This document shows positions 17,709 to 25,294 of a stretch of 64,000 nucleotides of DNA, in pieces. The DNA comes from Bacteroides mediterraneensis (lineage in GTDB: Bacteria; Bacteroidota; Bacteroidia; Bacteroidales; Bacteroidaceae), in NCBI RefSeq assembly GCF_900128455.1, contig NZ_LT635783.1, forward strand, positions 2,803,338-2,867,337. The letters are read 5' to 3'. The position numbers and the translations under genes were made by a program. Under the pieces are notes generated by a model. That model saw only the letters and a list, made by a program, of their open reading frames with translations, was not told the DNA's origin and searched no databases. The stretch's first letter is position 1. The number at the start of each line of letters is the position of its first letter.

Positions 17709-18445
17709 ATGCGTGCGATAGCGTGTACCGTGCGTGTGGACGTTTGTGCCGTTACATATTCCGCTTTTATCAAAGGTGCTAATTAGGTTTATGGCGTAGG
17801 GCGGTGGGGGGTCGGAAAACCGACGCCCGCATAAAATGCGGTATTTTGAGGGGGTAATCGATTGATTGTGTGCTGTTTTTGTATCGGATGAGCGGAAATT
17901 CAGAATAAATCCGCCTGTTTAAGCCTGTTTTTGCTTGCTAATTTACTGTTACACAATCTGCTGGCACCCGAGAAATTCCCAAAATTTATCGGGTAGAAAG
18001 GTAGAAAGACACTCGATAGTCTTTCTGGCTGGCGATGGCGTTCACGCAGCGGCCCACCCGCCCCGTTGCTCTCCCTACTGGCGGTATAGCTAAAGCTATG
18101 TATTGTTTGACTGCTCTTCTTTGTCTGCTCTTCGCCAATAATTCGGTATCACTTCCGCTATGGTTTATGCCTTTTGTACCTGCAAAGGTAAATGTTCCGC
18201 TTCGTATGCCAAGTTCAGGCGCTGTTCTCGAAAAAATCTCCACCCTCACAAGACTCAGGTAGTATTCAAGGCTCTGCTTTTCGTGAAAACTTGTCTTTAT
18301 ACGCTTCGGAACACCTTTGCTGGCAGGTGTAAAAGGCGAAAACAAACCGTAGCGACAGCGAACGGAATAAAAAAAAGCTCAGAGCAGGAAGAGCAGAAAT
18401 AAAGGCTCAACTCCCGAGCTCGGCACCAGAATAAATTTTAAGACC
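17709..18445. other. Gene-poor structured region at the left edge of the cargo island
   Basis: No convincing gene is visible in these 737 bp. It holds adjacent hairpins GTCGG-AAAA-CCGAC (17811-17824) and CCGCAT-AAA-ATGCGG (17827-17841), and a third, AGAAAGAC/GTCTTTCT (18003-18026). A leftward Bacteroidales-type promoter is present: TACCTTTG complementary to 18183-18190, with TTG complementary to 18210-18212, 19 bp away. A short frame on the minus strand (17986-18345) is open but Arg-rich and probably not translated. Composition is more GC-rich than the phage genes and resembles the leader DNA of Bacteroides mobile elements. Confidence 0.5.
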
Positions 18446-18997
18446 ATGAAAACCTTTACCGAATCCATGCTAAACCAGTGCAGAAAGTACATGTTCAACT
18501 TCTTTGACTATCTGCCGACAAAGTACAAAGCCAGTTCAAGAGATTGGCAGGTGAGAAACTTTGTATGGGCTTTTAAGGATGGGAAATGTGCCGTTTCTGC
18601 CGCCCAGCTTGTTGCCAAGAAAATCCGTGAGCAGTACGGTAACGAAGCGAGTGACATCGTGTTTGCTTGCATTCCTGCCAGTAGCCAACGGAAAAATGAA
18701 ATCCGATATAAGCAGTTTTCAGAGGAAGTTGCACGGTTGTCGGGCGCAGTCAGTGCATACGACCATATCACGGTAGAAGGTGAACGGCTGGCAATCCATG
18801 AAAGCAAGTCAGGAAAGCACGTCAATAATGTGCAGGTAGTCAATTTCGACAAGGAGTTTTTCAAGGGAAAGAAAGTACTCGTTTTTGACGATGTAATTAC
18901 TCGAGGTTATTCCTACGCCCGTTTTGCTTGCCATCTTGAAACGCTGGGGGCTTCAGTTTTGGGAGGTATGTTTTTAGCAAAAACCTTATTTGTATAA
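18446..18997 (+). CDS. Phosphoribosyltransferase-like protein
   Basis: A 183-aa protein with a type I phosphoribosyltransferase fingerprint: KKVLVFDDVITRGYSY (about residues 142-157), the acidic-acidic PRPP-binding loop, preceded by a hydrophobic strand. The N-terminal half (CRKYMFNFFDYLPTKYKASSRDWQVRNFVWAFKDG) is specific to a group I associate with Bacteroides mobile elements, usually next to radC as here. Its substrate is unknown. It starts the cargo island and overlaps the downstream open frame; the radC ATG is 19 bp further on. Confidence 0.75.
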   Translation: MKTFTESMLNQCRKYMFNFFDYLPTKYKASSRDWQVRNFVWAFKDGKCAVSAAQLVAKKIREQYGNEASDIVFACIPASSQRKNEIRYKQFSEEVARLSGAVSAYDHITVEGERLAIHESKSGKHVNNVQVVNFDKEFFKGKKVLVFDDVITRGYSYARFACHLETLGASVLGGMFLAKTLFV

Positions 18998-19016
18998 CAA
19001 TTTAATAACCAACATT

Positions 19017-19622
19017 ATGAAAGATTTATTTGAACTTTGTGGAGAGTGCAGACATTTGTCAGATAGTGAAGTAGTCTATCAGTTGACGAACAACAGAGAA
19101 ACCAGTAAACGAGTTAATGAGATGTTATTGCGTGGCGACAATGTGTCGATAGAAGATGTTTGCCAGCTTTTGACACCGGCACGCAGGGACATGGCTCTCG
19201 CCGTGATTGAACTTTACAAACGTATCATAGACCGTAGAAGCAGCAGGGTAATTATCCGGCATAGTGAGGACATCTATAACCTGATGAAACCCTATATGGA
19301 AGATTTGGAAGTAGAGGAATGTTGGGCTATTTACTTGAACCAGTCTAACCGTGTTGTGAGGAAACAACGTATCTCTGTAGGAGGTATAACCAGTACGCAG
19401 GTAGATGTAAGAGTCATTTTGCGTGAAGCTCTGAAATGTAACGCCACGTCGCTGATACTTTGCCACAATCACCCGTCAGGAAACAGCCGACCCAGTAATG
19501 ACGATAACCGTCTGACTGAATGTTTGAAGAATGCAGGCAATACTATGAATATAAAACTCTTAGACCATATCGTTTATGGTGATAAGGAATACTTTAGTTA
19601 TGAGGATGAGGAACGCTTGTAG
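19017..19622 (+). CDS. radC: RadC-family JAB/MPN+ domain protein
   Basis: About 201 aa from the ATG at 19017 (MKDLFELCGECRHLSDSE). The C-terminal half is a JAB1/MPN+ metalloprotease-like domain with the signature HNHPSGNSRPSNDD (the H-x-H...D zinc ligands) and an upstream glutamate in EECWAIYLNQSN. RadC-like proteins are common passengers of Bacteroides conjugative and phage elements. A direct DNA-repair role has not held up for the family. It is co-transcribed with the phosphoribosyltransferase-like gene. Confidence 0.88.
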   Translation: MKDLFELCGECRHLSDSEVVYQLTNNRETSKRVNEMLLRGDNVSIEDVCQLLTPARRDMALAVIELYKRIIDRRSSRVIIRHSEDIYNLMKPYMEDLEVEECWAIYLNQSNRVVRKQRISVGGITSTQVDVRVILREALKCNATSLILCHNHPSGNSRPSNDDNRLTECLKNAGNTMNIKLLDHIVYGDKEYFSYEDEERL

Positions 19623-19675
19623 GGGTTGTAATCGGCTGTAGAAACGTTTTAGGGAGGTGGGTAGCGTAACAGCCG

Positions 19676-19733
19676 CCCGCCGCCCGATTTTACCGCTTTG
19701 TCACTTCGTTGGCGGCAAAAATCGGGCGGCGGG
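19676..19733. repeat. Strong G/C-rich hairpin downstream of radC
   Basis: A perfect 16-bp inverted repeat (19676-19691 with 19718-19733) and an inner 4-bp CCGC/GCGG pair. There is no T-tract directly after it, so it may be a transcript-stabilising or pausing hairpin or a recombination site rather than a simple terminator. Confidence 0.8.
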
Positions 19734-19795
19734 GAATAAGGTATTTGTTTTTTAACGCCTAAAATCGGCGAAAATGGATTGGATTTTTTCTAAAA

Positions 19796-19849
19796 GGTAG
19801 AAAATTTTCTATCAATTCTTTGGAAATGGTAGAATAATTACTACCTTTG
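19796..19849 (+). promoter_or_regulatory. hicAB promoter with two operator-like repeats
   Basis: The promoter is TTTG at 19819-19822 and TACCTTTG at 19842-19849, exactly 19 bp apart. Two related inverted repeats flank and overlap it. TAGAAAATTTTCTA (19798-19811) is a perfect palindrome. GGTAG-AATAATTA-CTACC (19828-19845) overlaps the -7 box. Both begin GGTAGAA, so they probably bind the HTH domain of HicB for autoregulation. Confidence 0.75.
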
Positions 19850-19880
19850 CATTGCTGAACCAAAACAGAAAGGAGGAACA

Positions 19881-20084
19881 ATGATAAAAAGTTCAGAATT
19901 TCATCGCCAACTGATTAAACGCGGAAAGAGGCGTGGATGGCATTGGGTGCAAGGAGAAGGTGACGGAAGTCATCGGATTTATGAAGACAAAAATGGGATC
20001 CGATATCCGGTCCCGTATCATGGAAGCAAAGAAATAGGCGAAGGCCTGAGGAAAAAAATCATTAAGGATATGGAGCTTGAATAA
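19881..20084 (+). CDS. hicA: HicA-family toxin (mRNA interferase)
   Basis: A 67-aa protein with the HicA double-stranded-RNA-binding-like fold: MIKSSEFHRQLIKRGKRRGW at the N terminus, the catalytic histidine in GSHRIYEDKNG, and a basic C-terminal helix (EGLRKKIIKDM). HicA toxins cleave mRNA and are neutralised by HicB. AGGAGG lies 6 bp upstream of the ATG. The partner gene follows 56 bp later under one promoter. Inside a prophage it would act as a stability or anti-superinfection module; this is inference. Confidence 0.88.
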   Translation: MIKSSEFHRQLIKRGKRRGWHWVQGEGDGSHRIYEDKNGIRYPVPYHGSKEIGEGLRKKIIKDMELE

Positions 20085-20140
20085 GCTCCTTCCTTAATGT
20101 TAAAATATAAGCTAAATAGAGCTTAAAACATAAAACCTGA

Positions 20141-20548
20141 ATGGCTATGTTTACTATTAATGTTACAATCGAAAAAGGCGCTGATTTATTTAGTGCCTGG
20201 GCTGAAAACATCCCTGGAATTTATGGTGAGGGTGAATCAGTTAAAGAAGTGAAGGAAGATATTCTTAAATCAATTTCTTTGTTTAAAGAATATAATGATG
20301 AAAAGAATATTCCTGAAGAACTCAAAGGTGACTATGAAATCGAATGGCATTTTGATGTACAGTCATTTTTACAGTATTATAACGGCATATTTACAAAAGC
20401 TGCTTTAGAGAGAATTACCGGTATTAATCAAAAACAATTAGGACATTATGCTTCTGGTTTGAAAAAACCGCGTAAGGCACAAGTTGAAAAAATTGAAACA
20501 GCCTTACATAATTTTTTTGATGATATGCGTATGGTACATCTGGTATAA
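20141..20548 (+). CDS. hicB: HicB-family antitoxin with HTH
   Basis: A 135-aa protein. The N-terminal half is the HicB partial-RNase-H fold (FTINVTIEKGADLFSAWAENIPGIYGEGESVKEVKEDI). The C-terminal half is an XRE-like HTH (ALERITGINQKQLGHYASGLKKPRKAQVEKIETAL). It should bind HicA and the repeats around the promoter. The start could be the ATG at 20141 or 20147. A terminator follows about 55 bp after the stop. Confidence 0.88.
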   Translation: MAMFTINVTIEKGADLFSAWAENIPGIYGEGESVKEVKEDILKSISLFKEYNDEKNIPEELKGDYEIEWHFDVQSFLQYYNGIFTKAALERITGINQKQLGHYASGLKKPRKAQVEKIETALHNFFDDMRMVHLV

Positions 20549-20602
20549 ATTGTTTTTAGATCACTGTTTAATTCAACACTTTACTTTGACTGAAAAATAG
20601 GA

Positions 20603-20629
20603 GGAGCCTCTTTACAGGCTCCTTTTTTT
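20603..20629 (+). terminator. Terminator of hicAB
   Basis: The stem GGAGCCT-CTTTAC-AGGCTCC is followed by seven T. It separates hicAB from the downstream operon. Confidence 0.9.
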
Positions 20630-20638
20630 ATCCATTTC

Positions 20639-20669
20639 TTTGTCTGACTCTGAATATTTTGTAAGTTTG
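20639..20669 (+). promoter_or_regulatory. Promoter of the low-GC cargo operon
   Basis: TTTG at 20639-20642 and TAAGTTTG at 20662-20669 are exactly 19 bp apart. It starts 10 bp after the hicAB terminator and 35 bp before the first gene of the operon, so the operon has its own promoter. Confidence 0.8.
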
Positions 20670-20703
20670 CGACTATTAAAATAATAATAAAAATTATAAT
20701 GCC

Positions 20704-21660
20704 ATGCCGAGAAATAATCAAGAAGCAGAATTAAACAAAATAAAAATTCCTGCCTACATTTCAGAGCCTGTAACAAGCCCTGTAGAAGTTGTTCATACTT
20801 ATGCAGAAATGGTAACAAATATGGTTCATAAAATAGACTCATATAATAATAGGGATAACGAACATAAGATAGGGTCGAAACTACGTGGGAAAAGTATAAC
20901 TAAACAAATACACCACATTGATTTTGATGTATATCAGGATGGGGATATTCCTGTAATCTTACTAAGAATATCAGAGAAGAAGAAGGGATTTACAGACTTA
21001 GCACTGGAAGCAGCTGAAAGAGAAAATCCATCTATCATTTCTCAAGAAGATGCTTTGGCCACACAGTATAATTGTGCTGTTTTATATCCCAATATTGATA
21101 ATCGAGGAGAAGAAATATCAAATAACTGGATTACATTTGTATATGTAGATCCTGGCAAGACAGACAAGGATGTTATTAGTACTGTTAAAACGACACTACA
21201 GAGAGTATTGAAATTAAAAATTAAGAATGTCAAATCTAATGCCGCAAATGAGATGATTCAACGGGAAGGCTTGATTTCATGTCTAAAGGTTCAATATGTT
21301 GTAGTCTCAAACAATGAGAATGAAAATCTGGATATAAGAGGACAACAAGTCCGGGCAACTGTAAAAAAAATAAAGAATTTTGAATATCAAGACATACCAT
21401 CAGAAGATGTGGAAAGATTCGTTAATAGACAGAATGAATGTCAATATTCAGAACGAAAAATATCTGTATCACTTGCAGAAAATCAAGAATTGAAGTATAT
21501 TCACAAAGTTAATGAAGAGCAAGTTATAGCAGATGCTATTGAACAAGTTTATAATTATGAAACTGATATGTTGGCAAGAGATTTTCCTCGAATGTATAAT
21601 TCTGATTTTATTTTAGAAAAAGTTCGGGGGGCTGCTCGTCAATTCTTTAGTAATGAATGA
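20704..21660 (+). CDS. Unrecognised 318-aa soluble protein, first gene of the cargo operon
   Basis: A 318-aa soluble mixed alpha/beta protein with no signal peptide, no transmembrane segment, and no nuclease, ATPase or HTH motif that I can identify. The middle reads as beta strands (HHIDFDVYQDGDIPVILLRISEKKKG, NWITFVYVDPGKTDKDV) and the C terminus is helical and charged. It is AT-rich compared with the phage genes. It overlaps the next gene, a small membrane protein, by 8 bp, so the two are translationally coupled. That pairing is typical of sensor-effector or toxin-type systems, but no function can be assigned. Confidence 0.75.
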   Translation: MPRNNQEAELNKIKIPAYISEPVTSPVEVVHTYAEMVTNMVHKIDSYNNRDNEHKIGSKLRGKSITKQIHHIDFDVYQDGDIPVILLRISEKKKGFTDLALEAAERENPSIISQEDALATQYNCAVLYPNIDNRGEEISNNWITFVYVDPGKTDKDVISTVKTTLQRVLKLKIKNVKSNAANEMIQREGLISCLKVQYVVVSNNENENLDIRGQQVRATVKKIKNFEYQDIPSEDVERFVNRQNECQYSERKISVSLAENQELKYIHKVNEEQVIADAIEQVYNYETDMLARDFPRMYNSDFILEKVRGAARQFFSNE

Positions 21661-22078
21661 ACTTATTATCATATTATTAAAAAACATTGGTTCCTTTTCA
21701 ATAACAATGTTTGGGGTGGAGATAACTATTTTTACAGTCATCTACTCTTTTATTGTTTCCAAACGGTCTTACTACAAAGCAATAAGTCACGATGCAAAAA
21801 TTCAACAAAGCCCATCAACATATTTATATACTGAAATTAAATTTGCAGTTAAATACATGAAAAGCTTAAAGAAGCTGAATCTATTTGTTCTGGCTTTGGC
21901 TACTGTTTCATTGATATTGTATGGATGGTCTTTGCTTATCTCTCCTATTCCAGATGAGAATTCGGATATTTTACTTTCACACAAAATATTAGGTTATTTT
22001 TCTGTTTTCTACATTATTGCAACATTAATACTACTTATCATTTACATTATTAAATATTTTAAGGAAGTTAAATTATAA
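21653..22078 (+). CDS. Small membrane protein, partner of the 318-aa protein
   Basis: A 141-aa protein with three predicted transmembrane segments: about residues 10-33 (SFSITMFGVEITIFTVIYSF), 75-96 (LFVLALATVSLILYGWSLL) and 112-134 (YFSVFYIIATLILLIIYII). The loop between the first two is basic. It starts within the end of the upstream gene. Small membrane proteins coupled to a soluble partner often serve as effectors in phage-defence modules; that is only an analogy here. Confidence 0.7.
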   Translation: MNELIIILLKNIGSFSITMFGVEITIFTVIYSFIVSKRSYYKAISHDAKIQQSPSTYLYTEIKFAVKYMKSLKKLNLFVLALATVSLILYGWSLLISPIPDENSDILLSHKILGYFSVFYIIATLILLIIYIIKYFKEVKL

Positions 22079-22092
22079 AAGAACTGTATATA

Positions 22093-22491
22093 ATGAAAAT
22101 TAATATTCAAAATGACAAATATGAAATAATAAATGCAGGTAACATTATATTACCTAAAAACGATTATATAGAATTCAATTTTGAAAATTTGAATTTTAGA
22201 GTAATTTGCAAAGAAGAAAAAAAAGAAGATGGAACTCCTTCAGACTCTAGATATCAGACTCGTTTAGTTAAAGATGATAGCGGAAATATACTTTATATGG
22301 AACTAAGTATATACAATATTACTGGCAATATTTTTTCCGCAACAGAAGATATGATAGAGTTAGGCTTTTTAAGTAATCATTCATTGAGACTAAATTTTGC
22401 AATAAATGAAATAAGCAACGGCACTTACCTATTTGTATATACTTGGTATTTGTTTAAAGAAATAGAAGGAGAGAAAAATGAAAGAAAATAA
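22093..22491 (+). CDS. Unrecognised 132-aa protein of the cargo operon
   Basis: A 132-aa soluble protein rich in predicted beta strands (YEIINAGNIILPKNDYIEFNF, NGTYLFVYTWYLF). It overlaps the next gene by 14 bp. It begins 15 bp after the previous stop, so it belongs to the same operon. No family recognised. Confidence 0.65.
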   Translation: MKINIQNDKYEIINAGNIILPKNDYIEFNFENLNFRVICKEEKKEDGTPSDSRYQTRLVKDDSGNILYMELSIYNITGNIFSATEDMIELGFLSNHSLRLNFAINEISNGTYLFVYTWYLFKEIEGEKNERK

Positions 22492-22882
22492 TAATTATGT
22501 AGATATACCAGATAATTCTTATAGAAACTTAAATTTACCAGCAAAGCTTCTTCATGAGCAGATGATAAAAAGAGAGGAGCATAAGTTTGCTTTGGATAAG
22601 TTCGACAAAGAAAATGCTCATCAGAAGGATCTTCTCAATAAGAAGTTAGGACGTGTAGGATTATTTTTTGGTGATTCAAAAAATTCGGCTAAAAATATTA
22701 CTGCAGTTATAGTGTTATCTTTAATTATTGGCGGTAGTATAGTATCAGCCGTCATTTATTGGATAAAAAATGATGATGAATTATTATCACAAATATGGTC
22801 AGGTATATTCCCTATTATAACACTATCTTTAGGATATCTTTTTGGCAAATCAGGATATAATGAAAATAATACTGAAGGATAA
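22478..22882 (+). CDS. Small membrane protein of the cargo operon
   Basis: A 134-aa protein with a cytoplasmic charged N-terminal half (HEQMIKREEHKFALDKFDKENAHQKD) and two transmembrane segments (about 73-94, ITAVIVLSLIIGGSIVSAVIYW, and 106-124, SGIFPIITLSLGYLFG). It is coupled by overlap to the upstream 132-aa gene, so the operon contains a second soluble plus membrane pair. The function is unknown. Confidence 0.68.
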   Translation: MKENNNYVDIPDNSYRNLNLPAKLLHEQMIKREEHKFALDKFDKENAHQKDLLNKKLGRVGLFFGDSKNSAKNITAVIVLSLIIGGSIVSAVIYWIKNDDELLSQIWSGIFPIITLSLGYLFGKSGYNENNTEG

Positions 22883-22938
22883 TTATTGATTTTAAATTAT
22901 AAAACTAAAAGTCAACTTTATGATTCGAATAAATCGTT

Positions 22939-24057
22939 ATGATTTGGATAATATTCATTGCAGCACTGGTTGGACTTGTATTCGTATCATATCTTAAAAA
23001 AACAGAGAGAAGCTCATCCTCAAATATAGATAGTAAAACAAGTACCACGAATGATTATAGAAGTAACTCCCAATTATCTGATTATACCTCTAATACGCAC
23101 ACACATATTCCAACACCTTCCACTGCAAAAAAAGTAAATTTTGCAGTGAAGGGTACATCCTATCGCTCTCAAGCCGATATTAATGCAGCAAGAAATGTTC
23201 ATGTAGGCGATGAACTGACTTTAATCCATGAACCACACAATGATCATGACACATTTGCAATGATGGTATTAACTTCCGATGGGCATCATATTGGTTATGT
23301 AGAGAAAAAATATTCCATGTGCTTTTTTGTTTACAAAGACAATATCCATAAATGTGTCGTGACCAAAGTGACCAGTGACAATATTCCTTTTATCTATGCC
23401 GACGCTTACCTTCCATCAGACGCAAGAATTCCTGAGGATGATTTGAACGTTCAAAAAATGATGTCGAAAAACGGACAATATGTTGGAAATGGAGTTTCAG
23501 TTAAAATTATCACAGAGAGTAGCCTTGCCCATGAAGCCAATCCTGATTTGGTATTTGCTGAAAAATTAAAATATAGTGAACCAGAGAAAGCTGTTGAAAT
23601 ATTCTTGTCATGCGCTTCAAATGAATCTGGTTTGTATTCTTTACATCAGGCTTGCTTTTGCTATCGTAAAATGAAAGCCTATGATAAGGAAAAAGAATTG
23701 ATTCAGCAAATTATAGCAATTTGTAAAGACGAAGGCAAGGAAGAATGCATTCCTGAATATGAATCACGACTAAAATCTGTTGAATATTGCATCAACAAAC
23801 AGAACGAGAAAGAAGAACTTGATAAAGCGTATTCTCTTCAAAAGGAAGGTAAATATAAAGAGGCACTTGACCTTTATCTTTTTTACTTCAATAAGGATAA
23901 ATTTGTTTTAAACTTAACAGACAGAATTATCCAATGTTATCGGAAGTTGAATGATAAATCAAATGAAAAAAGAATGCTTGAATATGCTCTAAAGAATAAA
24001 CTTTCAGAATCTAATAGATTAAAGTATGAGAAAAGCCTAGAGAAATTAAAGAATTAA
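22939..24057 (+). CDS. Membrane-anchored HIRAN-domain protein with C-terminal TPR-like repeats
   Basis: A 372-aa protein. Residues about 1-18 form a membrane anchor (MIWIIFIAALVGLVFVSYL), followed by a Ser/Thr-rich linker. About 65-160 resembles a HIRAN domain (FAVKGTSYRSQ, VGDELTLIHEPHNDHD, AMMVLTSDGHHIGYVEK). The C-terminal half is TPR-like (YKEALDLYLFYFNKDK). HIRAN domains bind DNA ends in Rad5/HLTF-type repair proteins and also occur in phage and defence contexts. A membrane anchor makes DNA binding near the inner membrane conceivable, for example of incoming DNA. That idea is inference. Confidence 0.7.
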   Translation: MIWIIFIAALVGLVFVSYLKKTERSSSSNIDSKTSTTNDYRSNSQLSDYTSNTHTHIPTPSTAKKVNFAVKGTSYRSQADINAARNVHVGDELTLIHEPHNDHDTFAMMVLTSDGHHIGYVEKKYSMCFFVYKDNIHKCVVTKVTSDNIPFIYADAYLPSDARIPEDDLNVQKMMSKNGQYVGNGVSVKIITESSLAHEANPDLVFAEKLKYSEPEKAVEIFLSCASNESGLYSLHQACFCYRKMKAYDKEKELIQQIIAICKDEGKEECIPEYESRLKSVEYCINKQNEKEELDKAYSLQKEGKYKEALDLYLFYFNKDKFVLNLTDRIIQCYRKLNDKSNEKRMLEYALKNKLSESNRLKYEKSLEKLKN

Positions 24058-24081
24058 TAACGACATTACAAATTATAGCAT

Positions 24082-24933
24082 ATGAAAATAAAATATCTTA
24101 TTTTAATTACATGTAGTACCATTATTTCTTCTTGTAATAATGGGGAAATGGAACGTAAAATTCAAAGTTTGACATCTGAGGTTACTTTGCTCAAAGATTC
24201 TTTGAATAAGGTAATGCCAGAACTAGAAGGCTATAGAAATAGTCCAGAAAAATTATGCTCAAACATTGATGAGTTGTACAAATCAGGCGATATTTATGAG
24301 CTCAAATCTATTAAGAGTAAATTGGAAAAATATCATCCCGAATCCAAGGAATATGCTATGGTGAAAGATTTGGTTTCTAAGTACGAAAAAGAACAACAGG
24401 AGAAGGCCGAAGCTGAGAAGAAAGAGCGATTGCAAGCTGTAAATAAATTAAGAAAAAAATATGACGACATAAACCATATTACTTGGTATGAAAATCCATA
24501 TTTTAGACATTATACAAATACTAATTATACATCAATATATATAGGTCAAGATGATAGTAGTATTTGGTTAAGGTTGATGATGTCTTATGAAGGAGAAGAT
24601 TGGATCTTCTTTGAATCTGCTTATCTTTCGTATGATGGCAACACATTTGATATACCATTTGATAAATATAGAGATAAAAAGACTGAGAATGATACACGAG
24701 TATGGGAATGGATAGACGTTCGTGTGAGTGATGATTTACTTGCATTCTTAAGAAAAATGGTTAATGGTAAAAGTGTAAAAATGCGTTTGAGCGGAAAATA
24801 CACTAACACACGAAAACTTACTAATACAGAAATAAAAGCAATTAAAGATGTGTTATTAGCCTATGATGTATTGGAAGCAGAAATGCATAAAGAAGCAAAA
24901 GACGAATTAGTAAAATCCCTCAAAGGAGAGTGA
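24082..24933 (+). CDS. Lipoprotein with coiled coil
   Basis: A 283-aa protein with a lipoprotein signal peptide (MKIKYLILITCSTIISSC; candidate lipidated cysteine at residue 18). A coiled coil follows (MERKIQSLTSEVTLLKDSLNKVM), then a long charged helix (about 95-130, YEKEQQEKAEAEKKERLQAV) and a globular beta-rich C-terminal domain (SSIWLRLMMSYEGEDWIFFESAYLSYDG). It is the last gene of the low-GC operon, 24 bp after the HIRAN gene. A lipoprotein made by a prophage could alter the cell surface, for example for superinfection exclusion; there is no direct evidence. Confidence 0.7.
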   Translation: MKIKYLILITCSTIISSCNNGEMERKIQSLTSEVTLLKDSLNKVMPELEGYRNSPEKLCSNIDELYKSGDIYELKSIKSKLEKYHPESKEYAMVKDLVSKYEKEQQEKAEAEKKERLQAVNKLRKKYDDINHITWYENPYFRHYTNTNYTSIYIGQDDSSIWLRLMMSYEGEDWIFFESAYLSYDGNTFDIPFDKYRDKKTENDTRVWEWIDVRVSDDLLAFLRKMVNGKSVKMRLSGKYTNTRKLTNTEIKAIKDVLLAYDVLEAEMHKEAKDELVKSLKGE

Positions 24934-25005
24934 TAACCTAAACTTATTCTTTCACAGTACTCTTTAGCCACGCATACTGAAAACATAACTCAAAGGCTCT
25001 ATAAG

Positions 25006-25032
25006 AAGCGGAAACCCAAAAAGTTTCCGCTT
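25006..25032 (+). terminator. Terminator after the low-GC operon
   Basis: A perfect 10-bp stem (AAGCGGAAAC with GTTTCCGCTT) is followed by a T-rich tail, 73 bp after the lipoprotein stop codon. Confidence 0.85.
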
Positions 25033-25072
25033 TTTCTTTTGCCATTCCAAAATAAATCCTCATATTTGCAAT

Positions 25073-25216
25073 GCTGTACATTTGAATCAGGCGAGATGGC
25101 TCGCCAAATAACTTTGCTGCGGGCATTTTTTATGTCCAAGGCATAGCCTATTATATCTTATAGTTCCGTCCCGTGTGGAGTCTTAATGGACCCACGGCCT
25201 GATTCAGGTGTACAGC
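25073..25216 (+). ncRNA. Structured RNA candidate, leader of the 85-aa gene
   Basis: A closing stem pairs 25073-25092 with 25197-25216 (8 bp plus 10 bp around a 2x2 internal loop). Inside are three further hairpins: GGCGAG-ATGG-CTCGCC (25090-25105), GGGCAT/ATGTCC (25121-25137), and a bulged stem within about 25171-25197. The octamer GCTGTACA of the closing stem occurs once more at 25284-25291, just before the downstream start codon, so the 3' arm could pair with either copy. This has the layout of a riboswitch or attenuator. I do not recognise a known class. Confidence 0.55.
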
Positions 25217-25294
25217 AGCGGGGAGCGGAACTTTTTTTGTTTCCTCTCCGTTCTTTAACCAACATATTGTTTCATTTTAAACTGCTGTACAAAA

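Noticed and set aside
17986..18345. 119-codon minus-strand frame in the gene-poor region
   Set aside because: Arg/Ser-rich composition, starts upstream of the only good leftward promoter, and has no ribosome binding site. I treat it as non-coding.
18380..18432. tRNA-like 3' end before the phosphoribosyltransferase gene
   Set aside because: The sequence ending GAGCTCGGCACCA resembles a tRNA end, but no matching acceptor or anticodon arm can be folded upstream.
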